Positions 1 through 6,954 of a stretch of 9,714 nt of DNA are shown one piece after another. The DNA lies in the NCBI GenBank assembly GCA_022736595.1, contig DZDC01000028.1, forward strand, positions 14,264 to 23,977, written 5' to 3'. How positions within the stretch are numbered: position 1 is the first letter of the stretch; each line of letters begins with the position of its first letter. The stretch is from Draconibacterium orientale (GTDB lineage Bacteria; Bacteroidota; Bacteroidia; Bacteroidales; UBA1556). Position numbers and translations under genes: made by a program. The notes beneath the pieces were generated by a model. That model worked only from the letters and a program-made list of their open reading frames with translations. It made no database searches and had not been told where the DNA came from.

Positions 1-28
1 TAAGTAATTTAGATTTTGTTCAAAACCT

Positions 29-55
29 AAAAGCCGCGAATTGCGGCTTTTTTTT
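29..55 (+). terminator. Rho-independent terminator of an upstream gene
   Basis: Five GC-rich pairs, GCCGC (33-37) with GCGGC (43-47), extended by four A:T pairs (29-32 with 48-51), enclose the loop GAATT and are followed by a run of eight T (48-55). The T-run lies on the + strand, so this ends transcription of a + strand gene to the left of the window. No coding sequence of that gene can be shown here. Confidence 0.85.
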
Positions 56-56
56 G

Positions 57-231
57 TGGAATAAGTTGCTGCAAAAGCAGTATTAATGCCGATGTAACTT
101 TCAATATAGTCCAATTTTAACTTCGTCTTATTGGACTATTTTCAAATATAATCGGCAATAACCAATGTTAATTTACAAAATAGTTTGGACTATTTTGTAA
201 AAACAATTGGTATAAGCAACAGCTTATCAAC
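57..231. repeat. Chain of inverted repeats, possible small repeat element (MITE/REP-like)
   Basis: This gene-free stretch contains successive perfect inverted repeats: CTGC/GCAG (69-72, 77-80); GCCGAT/ATCGGC (88-93, 151-156) enclosing ATAGTCCAAT/ATTGGACTAT (106-115, 130-139); ACCAAT/ATTGGT (161-166, 206-211) enclosing TTACAAAATAG/CTATTTTGTAA (173-183, 190-200); and ATAAGC/GCTTAT (212-217, 222-227). The 12-mer TTGGACTATTTT occurs twice in direct orientation (131-142, 185-196). The outer ends are loosely inverted (ATAAGTTGCTG near the left, reverse of CAACAGCTTAT at the right). No open reading frame and no clear target-site duplication are visible. It could be a non-autonomous mobile element, a structured leader or a protein-binding region. 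The repeats are seen directly; the element identity is inference. Confidence 0.5.
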
Positions 232-276
232 AATGCGATGTATAAAAGATTTAAGTGCTTTTCATCTTTAAGTTGT

Positions 277-284
277 TAACTTTG
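277..284 (+). promoter_or_regulatory. Bacteroidota -7 promoter element for the SAM hydrolase-like gene
   Basis: TAACTTTG matches the Bacteroidota sigma-ABfr -7 consensus TAnnTTTG. No good -33 TTTG is seen at the usual 17-23 base spacing. Transcription would start near 289-291, leaving a leader of only about 14 bases before the ATG at 304. Confidence 0.6.
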
Positions 285-303
285 CAACGAAATTAATAGC
301 AGA

Positions 304-1098
304 ATGGCCATTGTAACGTTAACCACCGATTGGGGACTAAAAGATCACTATGCCGCTAGTGTTAAAGGAAGTCTTTTGCGACAGATACCTAATATTCAAA
401 TCGTTGATATTACTCATCAGATTCAACCCTTCAACTTGAGGGAAGCTTCTTATGTTCTAAAAAGTGCATTTCCAAGTTTTCCAGCAGGCACCATCCACCT
501 CATTGGCATCAATACTGAGGCATCGCTTGAGCAACCACACATTGTGGCCAAGTGCAAAGGACAGTATTTTGTGGGTTCAGACAACGGAATTTTCAGCCTT
601 GTATTGGGTAATGAACCCATGGAAATTATTGAAATTGACATTATTCAAGATTCTGATAAATTTACTTTTAGCACCAAAGATGTATTTGTAAAAGCTGCAA
701 AACACTTGGCTGGGGGAGGCAAAATAACCGATTTAGGCATACCCAAACAAAGTGTAAACGAATTGGTTACTTTTGAGCCTACCATCGAACAAACCCCTGA
801 ATATACCATCATTGTGGGCAAAGTAATTTACCTCGATCGGTATGAAAATGCCGTCACCAATATTAGCGAGAGTTTATTCAACACCTATGCAAAAGGACAC
901 AAGTTCGATATACTGTTTAGTTCCTATCAAAATGAAATCACCACCATTTCAAAATCGTATCTCGATGTACATCAAGGTGATGCGTGTGCTTTATTCGACA
1001 GCAACAACCTGCTCGAAATAAGCATTAGCATGGGCAATGCGGGAAGTTTACTGGGCTTAAAAGTGGATCAAAGGGTTAGAATCGTAATCAATCATTAG
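304..1098 (+). CDS. SAM hydroxide adenosyltransferase family protein (DUF62, SAM hydrolase / chlorinase-fluorinase fold)
   Basis: At 264 residues it has the usual length of the DUF62 family, whose active members split S-adenosylmethionine with hydroxide to give adenosine and methionine. The N-terminal domain starts with LTTDWG (residues 6-11, D9) and contains SDNG (92-95). The smaller C-terminal barrel carries the LDRYENAVTNIS segment (177-188) and GNAGSLLGLK (244-253). There is no signal peptide, so it should be cytoplasmic. From memory of the archaeal enzyme, catalysis uses an Asp-Arg-His set. Here the expected DPGVG region reads INTEAS (69-74, N70), and the expected FHGRD reads FSTKD (122-126, S123), so SAM hydrolysis should not be assumed. 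The start is the first ATG, just downstream of a -7 element. The fold assignment is firm; the activity is uncertain. Confidence 0.9.
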   Translation: MAIVTLTTDWGLKDHYAASVKGSLLRQIPNIQIVDITHQIQPFNLREASYVLKSAFPSFPAGTIHLIGINTEASLEQPHIVAKCKGQYFVGSDNGIFSLVLGNEPMEIIEIDIIQDSDKFTFSTKDVFVKAAKHLAGGGKITDLGIPKQSVNELVTFEPTIEQTPEYTIIVGKVIYLDRYENAVTNISESLFNTYAKGHKFDILFSSYQNEITTISKSYLDVHQGDACALFDSNNLLEISISMGNAGSLLGLKVDQRVRIVINH

Positions 1099-1111
1099 GG
1101 ATTTTTTTTTG

Positions 1112-1119
1112 TAATTTCG
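1112..1119 (+). promoter_or_regulatory. Probable -7 promoter element for the gldF operon
   Basis: TAATTTCG differs from TAnnTTTG at one defined position. It sits in the 62-base gap between the SAM hydrolase-like gene and gldF and would give a leader of about 35 bases. The T-run just before it (1102-1110) has no hairpin, so read-through from the upstream gene is also possible. Confidence 0.5.
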
Positions 1120-1160
1120 CGACCGTTTTTATCCAGCATTAAATTTATAAACCCAGATTT

Positions 1161-1892
1161 ATGTACGCACTTTTTCGGAAAGAATTAGCTCTGTTTTTCT
1201 CAACATTGATGGGCTATATTTCCATATTGATGTTTCTTTTAATCACAGGCCTTTTTCTATGGATTTTCCCAGGCGAATACAACATTCTCGATTTTGGATA
1301 TGCCCAATTGAGTGGACTTTTTCTAATTGCTCCTTTTGTATTTCTCTTTTTAATTCCGGCACTCACCATGCGATCTTTTAGCGACGAAAATCGTAGCGGT
1401 ACCATCGAATTTATTATGACCAAGCCCATATCCGACTTTTCTATTATTATGGCAAAATTTGGTGCCAGTTTTATTTTACTCATCATTTCCATTCTGCCCA
1501 CGCTAACCTATTATCTATCCATATATTTTCTTGGATTCCCAAAAGGAAACATTGACTCAGCAGCCGTTTTTGGTAGCTATTTTGGCCTGCTTATGATTGG
1601 GTCAGCTTTTATTTCCATCGGTCTTTTTAGCTCCAGCATCACTTCAAACCAAGTTATATCCTTTATCATTGCAGTGGTGGTCAGTGGCACTTTCTATTTC
1701 GGTTTTGATTTTATCAACAATATGGAAATGTTTGGCTCCTCCAATCAACTTATCAAATCCATGGGAATTATTGAACATTACAGCAGCATCAGCCGTGGGG
1801 TTATCGACAGCCGTGACCTTATTTATTTTGTTAGCCTCACCACGCTCTTTCTCATGTTAACTCGGTTTTCGTTACAAAGCAAAAAGTGGTAA
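1161..1892 (+). CDS. gldF: Gliding-motility-associated ABC transporter permease GldF
   Basis: This 243-residue ABC-2 type permease has about six membrane segments (roughly residues 15-35, 50-70, 98-124, 136-156, 162-182 and 220-236). Segments recognisably like flavobacterial GldF include WIFPGEYNILDFG (34-46), PALTMRSFSDENRSGTIEF (66-84) and the C-terminal SISRGVIDSRDLIYF. In Flavobacterium johnsoniae, GldF forms a membrane complex with GldG and the ATPase GldA; mutants lose gliding, but the substrate is not known. Homologues also occur in non-gliding Bacteroidota, so the gene alone does not prove motility. The start ATG follows a probable promoter. Its stop codon lies two bases before the gldG ATG, which implies co-transcription and likely translational coupling. 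No gldA is visible in the window. Confidence 0.95.
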   Translation: MYALFRKELALFFSTLMGYISILMFLLITGLFLWIFPGEYNILDFGYAQLSGLFLIAPFVFLFLIPALTMRSFSDENRSGTIEFIMTKPISDFSIIMAKFGASFILLIISILPTLTYYLSIYFLGFPKGNIDSAAVFGSYFGLLMIGSAFISIGLFSSSITSNQVISFIIAVVVSGTFYFGFDFINNMEMFGSSNQLIKSMGIIEHYSSISRGVIDSRDLIYFVSLTTLFLMLTRFSLQSKKW

Positions 1893-1894
1893 AA

Positions 1895-3628
1895 ATGCGA
1901 TTCAAATTTCAAAATACTCTTCGGAACCAACAATTGCTTCAATTAGTTTGGGTTTTTTCAATCCTTATTGCCCTCAATATCATGGGTCAATTTGCCTTTT
2001 TCAGATTCGATTTAACACAAGAAAATAGATATTCCATTTCGGAAAGCTCCATCGAGACCATTCAGCAACTTGATGATATTCTTTACGTTAAAGTATATTT
2101 ACATGGCGATCTTCCGTCCGATTTTCGACAATTGAGCACCAATACCAAAGAATTGCTCGATGAGCTTAGAGCCTACAACAAAAACGTTCGCTACGAATTT
2201 GTAAACCCTTCTGAGAATGAAAACAAAAAGGAACGATTTAAACTTTATAAGCAACTTGCACAGGAAGGGATTGCCTATTACAACCTGCCCGTTGAAACTC
2301 AGGATGGATTTGCTCAAAAAACCATTTTTACAGGCGCATTAATCTCCTACGGCGACAAAAAAGAAGTCATCAATTTGCTCAGTAGCAATCAGAAAATCCC
2401 AAATCCTAACGAAATCAATCAATCCATTCAAGAGCTCGAACTCAATTTAATGAATGGCATTAATAAGGTCACAAAATCTAAACTCCCTCGCATCGTTTTC
2501 AGCCAAGGCCATGGCGAATTAGATCAGTACGAAGTGGCTGACTTTGCTTACTCTTTGAGCAAAAGCTATGATGTGGGACAAATTGAAATTGACAGCAAGC
2601 TTACCACTTTGATGCGCAGTGTTGAGGTGGACTCGAATCAAATAAAAATGATTTCCAATTACGATTTGCTGATTATCGCCCAACCTAAAACCGCCTTTTC
2701 TGATAAGGAAGTATTTATCATTGACCAGTACTTGATGCATGGTGGTAAAATAATTTGGGCCATCGATAAGATTGAAGCCAACATGGACAGTCTTCAAACT
2801 GCGGTAAATACTCTTGGAATGCCCAACAGCTTGAACCTCGACGAAGCCCTTTTTACTTATGGTGTGCGCATCAATAGCAATTTAATCCTCAATCAAAATT
2901 GTATGGAAATTGGTACCGCAGAAGGAGTCCTTAAGCCTTGGCACTTTTTTCCTCTCGCTTTGCCTGCCAATAAACACCTTATCACTCAAAACCTGAATGC
3001 AGTAAGCACCCATTTTGTAAGTAACATCGACATTGTGGGTAGTGGAAAAGCCAACAAAACGGTGCTGCTTCAAACCGATAAAAACAGTCGAATTATGCCC
3101 GCCCCTGCCCTCATCGACTTAGTTGAAATGATTTATCGAGGGCCCAACATCATGCTTTACAACGCACCGCCCCAAAATCTAGCTGTTCTGCTTGAAGGCA
3201 GTTTCAATTCGGCATATAAAAACAAGCTTTTGGATCCACGAATTATGGAAAATACCAACTTGTTTGACTTAAAAATGGAAAGCAAGCCAACCCAGCAAAT
3301 TGTGCTTTCTGACGGAAATATCATGAGAAACCAAGTTTCGGAAAGTGCTGATGGCATTATGCCTTTCCCCCTAGGCTATGATCGGTATTCTAAAAAAACC
3401 TTCGACAACAAGAAGTTTCTCCTCAACAGTGTCAATTATTTAATGGGTGATTTAAACCTAATTCACCTTCGCAACAAACAATACAAAATTAGATTGCTCA
3501 ACAAGGAATTGGGGATCAACCACCGACTGAAATGGCAGCTCATCAACACCATCATCCCTGTGCTCAGCATCATTCTTTTGGGTCTCGTCATCGGACTACT
3601 CAAAAAAATCAAATACAAAAAAGTTTAA
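1895..3628 (+). CDS. gldG: Gliding-motility-associated ABC transporter substrate-binding protein GldG
   Basis: This 577-residue membrane protein is the usual partner of GldF. One membrane segment lies near the N-terminus (about 14-36), followed by the conserved FRFDLTQENRYSIS (36-49). A long extracytoplasmic region of the ABC-transporter auxiliary (GldG/IflA) type follows, and a second membrane segment (about 549-568) is followed by a lysine-rich tail (KKIKYKKV). I chose ATG 1895, two bases after the gldF stop. An in-frame GTG at 1886 would overlap the end of gldF and add only three residues. No Shine-Dalgarno is obvious; an A-rich stretch precedes the start, as is common in this phylum. With GldF, and GldA encoded elsewhere, it is expected to form an envelope complex. 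Nothing suggests truncation or frameshift. Confidence 0.95.
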   Translation: MRFKFQNTLRNQQLLQLVWVFSILIALNIMGQFAFFRFDLTQENRYSISESSIETIQQLDDILYVKVYLHGDLPSDFRQLSTNTKELLDELRAYNKNVRYEFVNPSENENKKERFKLYKQLAQEGIAYYNLPVETQDGFAQKTIFTGALISYGDKKEVINLLSSNQKIPNPNEINQSIQELELNLMNGINKVTKSKLPRIVFSQGHGELDQYEVADFAYSLSKSYDVGQIEIDSKLTTLMRSVEVDSNQIKMISNYDLLIIAQPKTAFSDKEVFIIDQYLMHGGKIIWAIDKIEANMDSLQTAVNTLGMPNSLNLDEALFTYGVRINSNLILNQNCMEIGTAEGVLKPWHFFPLALPANKHLITQNLNAVSTHFVSNIDIVGSGKANKTVLLQTDKNSRIMPAPALIDLVEMIYRGPNIMLYNAPPQNLAVLLEGSFNSAYKNKLLDPRIMENTNLFDLKMESKPTQQIVLSDGNIMRNQVSESADGIMPFPLGYDRYSKKTFDNKKFLLNSVNYLMGDLNLIHLRNKQYKIRLLNKELGINHRLKWQLINTIIPVLSIILLGLVIGLLKKIKYKKV

Positions 3629-3652
3629 TTCAAACCTGAAATACATCCATCC

Positions 3653-4756
3653 ATGAATTGGAAAACCATACTCATCACCCTGCTAAGCCTCGGACTTCTT
3701 GCCTTTGCCATTTTTATGGTCAAGAATCAAAAATCGAGTACCGAGCTTAATGAATTTGTAGTGGCTGACACCTCAATTGTTGAACAAATTTATATTGCCA
3801 ACAAGAACAATGACAACGTCAAACTGACCAAAAAGGAAGGAATCTGGTATGTCAACGAAAAAGAAGCGGCCATTGGAGAAAGTGTACGTGTGATCTTAAA
3901 GACGATGTTATTAATCGAAATAAAAAGACCCGTTGCAAAATCAGCTTATGAAAATTCAATTAAGAACTTAGCCACCAGCGGGATTAAAGTTGAAATATAT
4001 CAACGATTGCCACTTATATCGTTAGGAAGTCTAAAGCTTTTTTACCGACTCACCAAATCAAAAGTATTTTATGTGGGCAATCCCACGCAAGATTTAATGG
4101 GAACCCTTTTGAAGTCAGAAAAATCGGACGAGGTTTACGTGACCTATCTTCCTGGGTTCAATGGTTATTTGACCGAGCGTTTTTCGCCATACGCTGCCGA
4201 CTGGATTAGTCACAATATTTTCAATTATTCTATTAAAAACATCCAAACCGTTACCGTAGAGTTTGGACAAGATTCGTCTCAAGCCTATAAGCTGTTGAAC
4301 GACGGCTCACAAAATTTCAAGCTTTATAGTCTCTCCAATGACCTTGAAATAAAAGACTATGATACCATCAGGGTTTTAGAAAGCATGGCCTCATTTAGAA
4401 ACGTCAATTATGAGCTTTTGCTCGACAATGTTCCTCAAGAACGACAAGACAGCATTCTCAGTTTGATTCCTTATCGCAAGGTAACCGTAACCACTAAAGA
4501 CCTTCAAACAAAAACTTTAAGGATGTACCTTCGCCCCAATTACGGTCAAGTACCCGACTTAAATGGCAAGTTGTTTCCCTATGATGTGGATCGTATGTAT
4601 GCCTATGTAGATGGTATTGCAATGCCTCTTTTAGTTCAATATTTTGTGGTGGATAACATCACTCGGCCTCTGGCTTTTTTCTCAAAAGATTATAAAACCA
4701 CCTCCAATTATGTAGGCGGATTTATAGGCACCAATTCGGAAAAACCCAACCCATAA
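3653..4756 (+). CDS. Membrane-anchored DUF4340-like protein, probable third member of the gldFG operon
   Basis: This 367-residue protein has an N-terminal membrane anchor (about residues 5-24) that lacks a lipobox cysteine or a clear cleavage site. The rest should lie outside the cytoplasmic membrane. The pattern after the anchor, IEKI-like strands followed by lysine-rich LTKKEGIWYVN (58-68), resembles the repeat-like beta domains of DUF4340 proteins, which often sit beside GldG-type auxiliary components. It begins 24 bases after gldG with no terminator between them, so it is very likely in the same operon. I cannot assign a biochemical function. The context suggests an accessory or structural subunit of the GldFG complex. 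The family call rests on resemblance and position; a profile search against DUF4340 would settle it. Confidence 0.75.
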   Translation: MNWKTILITLLSLGLLAFAIFMVKNQKSSTELNEFVVADTSIVEQIYIANKNNDNVKLTKKEGIWYVNEKEAAIGESVRVILKTMLLIEIKRPVAKSAYENSIKNLATSGIKVEIYQRLPLISLGSLKLFYRLTKSKVFYVGNPTQDLMGTLLKSEKSDEVYVTYLPGFNGYLTERFSPYAADWISHNIFNYSIKNIQTVTVEFGQDSSQAYKLLNDGSQNFKLYSLSNDLEIKDYDTIRVLESMASFRNVNYELLLDNVPQERQDSILSLIPYRKVTVTTKDLQTKTLRMYLRPNYGQVPDLNGKLFPYDVDRMYAYVDGIAMPLLVQYFVVDNITRPLAFFSKDYKTTSNYVGGFIGTNSEKPNP

Positions 4757-4776
4757 TTTTTTATTTTCAAACGCAG

Positions 4777-4796
4777 AATATTCTACGAATATTTTT
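4777..4796. promoter_or_regulatory. AT-rich palindrome upstream of dnaN, weak terminator or operator
   Basis: AATATTC (4777-4783) and GAATATT (4787-4793) form a perfect 7-bp inverted repeat around TAC, followed by T to 4796. It could be a weak terminator for the gldFG operon or a binding site in the dnaN promoter, because a weak -7-like TACATTTA (4796-4803) directly follows. The repeat is seen; the function is unknown. Confidence 0.35.
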
Positions 4797-4840
4797 ACAT
4801 TTACCAACTTATTTTAAGAAACATATCAAACCAAAATAAT

Positions 4841-5965
4841 ATGAAATTTATAGTATCTAGTCAAGTATTACTCAAGAGTTTACAATCAATTGGCGGCGTT
4901 TTGGGAAGCAACAGCACCCTGCCCATTCTCGACAATTTTCTTTTTAGTTTGCAAGACGAAAAGCTTACCATTACCGCTTCGGATATAGAAACCACCATGA
5001 CTATTGTAGTTCCTGTTATCAAACACGAAAGCGAAGGTCTTGTAGCTATTCCTGCCAAACTTTTGCAAGACACTTTAAAAACCTTTGGAGATATTCCAAT
5101 CACTTTCAACGTGAGTCTCGATAATCAAAGCATTGAACTCATCACCGATGATGGAAAATTTAAAATGAGTGGGTTTGATGGAAATGAATTTCCAACGCTG
5201 CCAGAGCTAAGCAATACCAAGAGCATCAGCATTAAAGCTGAAATATTGGAGCAAGCCATTAGCAAAACCCTTTTCGCCACTGGAAATGATGAATTGCGCC
5301 CTGTAATGATGGGAGTAAATTTTGAATTTACCGATCGAGGAATGATTTTAGTGGGTACCGATGCTCACAAATTGGTAAAATATACCAACAAATCCATTCA
5401 AAGCGAGCATGTCGATAGTTTTGTTATTCCTAAAAAACCTTTGAACCAACTCAAAAACAATCTTGGAAAAACCAATGGTGAAGTTCAGATACAATACAAT
5501 AAAGTAAACGCACTCTTTGAGTTTGAAAATTTCAGCATGGTTTGTCGTCTTGTTGATAGCAAATATCCTAATTACGAATCTGTTATTCCCAAAGATAATC
5601 CTAATACTTTGATTGTTGACCGCGTACAACTTCTCAATAAAATTCGCAGGGTGAGTTTTTTCTCCAATCAATCTACCAATCAAATTCGATTAAGCATTCA
5701 TGGTCAAGAATTGGTTCTCAGCGCTGAAGATCTTGATTATACCAACGAAGCTCACGAAAGATTGAACTGCTCCTTCAAAGGATCGGATATGGAAATTGGA
5801 TTCAACTCTAAATTTTTGCTCGAAATGCTTAACAATATCGATAGCGAGCAAATAAAACTTGAATTAAGCAGTCCCGGTAGAGCTGGCATCTTACTACCCT
5901 ATTTACTTGAAGAAAGTGATGAAGAGATTCTGATGTTGGTAATGCCCATCATGCTCAACAACTAA
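4841..5965 (+). CDS. dnaN: DNA polymerase III beta subunit (sliding clamp)
   Basis: At 374 residues it has the normal clamp length, with three repeated domains (about 1-120, 125-245 and 247-374). It begins with the typical MKFIVSSQVLLKSLQSIGG and ends with VMPIMLNN, close to the family's usual MP-x-x-L terminus. The DAHKL element falls in the second domain. A dimer of this protein encircles DNA and holds the replicative polymerase and other clamp-binding proteins. The ATG follows an 84-base gap after the DUF4340-like gene, and a strong terminator lies after the stop, so it may be transcribed alone. In this phylum dnaN is commonly not next to dnaA, and no dnaA, recF or origin-like cluster is visible here. 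Confidence 0.97.
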   Translation: MKFIVSSQVLLKSLQSIGGVLGSNSTLPILDNFLFSLQDEKLTITASDIETTMTIVVPVIKHESEGLVAIPAKLLQDTLKTFGDIPITFNVSLDNQSIELITDDGKFKMSGFDGNEFPTLPELSNTKSISIKAEILEQAISKTLFATGNDELRPVMMGVNFEFTDRGMILVGTDAHKLVKYTNKSIQSEHVDSFVIPKKPLNQLKNNLGKTNGEVQIQYNKVNALFEFENFSMVCRLVDSKYPNYESVIPKDNPNTLIVDRVQLLNKIRRVSFFSNQSTNQIRLSIHGQELVLSAEDLDYTNEAHERLNCSFKGSDMEIGFNSKFLLEMLNNIDSEQIKLELSSPGRAGILLPYLLEESDEEILMLVMPIMLNN

Positions 5966-6012
5966 AATTATTACCTTGGCAAAAACCGAGAAATAAAATA
6001 TAATTAAATAAG

Positions 6013-6035
6013 AATCCGCCTTGGCGGATTTTTTT
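6013..6035 (+). terminator. Rho-independent terminator of dnaN
   Basis: AATCCGC (6013-6019) pairs with GCGGATT (6024-6030) around the loop CTTG, followed by a T-run to 6035. The last T is also the first base of the cdaA -7 element, so termination of dnaN and initiation of cdaA share bases. Confidence 0.85.
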
Positions 6036-6042
6036 ATCTTTG
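6035..6042 (+). promoter_or_regulatory. Consensus -7 promoter element for cdaA
   Basis: TATCTTTG is an exact match to TAnnTTTG. Transcription should start about 4-7 bases after it, at 6046-6049, which coincides with the ATG at 6048. The cdaA mRNA would therefore be leaderless or nearly so. No clear -33 TTTG is found at normal spacing, because that area is occupied by the dnaN terminator stem. Confidence 0.75.
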
Positions 6043-6047
6043 TGCAC

Positions 6048-6836
6048 ATGACACCAAGTTTATTTATTCAGATTGGGCTCCCCGATATCATCGACATCTT
6101 GATGGTTGCCTTTTTAATTTATACCATTTATAAACTGGTGAAAGGCACTGTCGCCATTAATATTTTCCTTGGAATTGTATCCCTGTATTTTGTCTGGAAA
6201 TTGGTAGGGATGTTTCAAATGCGGATGCTTCAAGAAATTCTTGGGCAGTTTATCAGTGTTGGGGTGATTGCGTTAATTGTGGTTTTTCAGCAAGAAATTC
6301 GCAAGTTTCTTTTGATGCTGGGTCGTATTCATACCAAACAGCATTTTTGGTCAAATCTTCTGCGACGTGATAATTTTGAAATAAACACTGACTTTCAAAG
6401 CCTTACCACCGCCATACAAAGCATGTCAAAAAGTTATACGGGCGCGCTTATCGTTATTAAACGCAAAAACGACCTTACCGAAATTATCAACAGTGGAGTT
6501 AAAGTAAATGCCATACTTAGCGCACCCTTAATTGAAACCATTTTCTTTAAAAACAGCCCACTTCACGATGGAGCCGTAATCATAAACCACGATGTTATTG
6601 AAGCAGCTCGCTGCGTACTTCCTTTAACCCAGAGAGAGGATTTTCCACCCGAATATGGGCTCCGACACAGGGCAGCCACCGGCTTGAGTCAACAAACCGA
6701 TAGCCTCTGCATCATTGTATCGGAACAAACAGGTCATATTTCTTACGCAGAAAATGGCGTTCTTACCACCAATATCAGCATTGATAAATTAACTAAACTA
6801 CTGCATAAGATTTTCAGTCCTGATCAAAAATCCTAA
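6048..6836 (+). CDS. cdaA: Diadenylate cyclase CdaA (c-di-AMP synthase)
   Basis: This 262-residue protein has the CdaA layout: about three membrane segments in the first 90 residues (roughly 13-31, 36-52 and 66-84), a linker, then a DisA_N catalytic domain (about 115-245). The catalytic motifs are intact: HDGA (173-176) and LRHRAA (205-210), with the nucleotide-site TGA at 131-133. It condenses two ATP into cyclic di-AMP at the inner face of the membrane; this second messenger often controls potassium and osmotic balance and the cell wall. The frame stays open upstream to a TTG at 6021, but that codon lies in the loop of the dnaN terminator and upstream of the promoter's -7 element, so ATG 6048 is preferred. 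No cdaR or glmM neighbour is present. Confidence 0.95.
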   Translation: MTPSLFIQIGLPDIIDILMVAFLIYTIYKLVKGTVAINIFLGIVSLYFVWKLVGMFQMRMLQEILGQFISVGVIALIVVFQQEIRKFLLMLGRIHTKQHFWSNLLRRDNFEINTDFQSLTTAIQSMSKSYTGALIVIKRKNDLTEIINSGVKVNAILSAPLIETIFFKNSPLHDGAVIINHDVIEAARCVLPLTQREDFPPEYGLRHRAATGLSQQTDSLCIIVSEQTGHISYAENGVLTTNISIDKLTKLLHKIFSPDQKS

Positions 6837-6954
6837 TTTCTGAGGTCCAGTCCGAAAAGTCCTAAAAATAACTTTACGCGATTTTTTGACCTTAATCCCT
6901 AAAGGGAAATCGCTGAAAATAACTTTTCAGAGCAGACTCAATTTCTGAGGTTCA
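6835..6954. repeat. Convergent intergenic spacer with nested direct and inverted repeats
   Basis: AATTTCTGAGGT occurs at 6835-6846 and 6940-6951, and AAAATAACTTT at 6865-6875 and 6916-6926. The inverted pairs GCGATTT/AAATCGC (6878-6884, 6907-6913) and CTGAAAA/TTTTCAG (6913-6919, 6924-6930) could form hairpins. Neither hairpin is followed by a clear T-run, so a role as bidirectional terminator for cdaA and the receptor gene is only possible. The outer repeats overlap the stop codons of both genes. Confidence 0.45.

Noticed and set aside
57..231. CRISPR array
   Set aside because: The repeats are mostly inverted, short and irregularly spaced, with no uniform repeat-spacer pattern and no cas genes.
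1102..1110. T-run after the SAM hydrolase-like gene as a terminator
   Set aside because: No stable hairpin precedes it.
6021..6047. N-terminal extension of CdaA from TTG 6021
   Set aside because: The codons lie in the dnaN terminator loop, stem and T-run and in the cdaA -7 element, so they would not be transcribed from the evident promoter.
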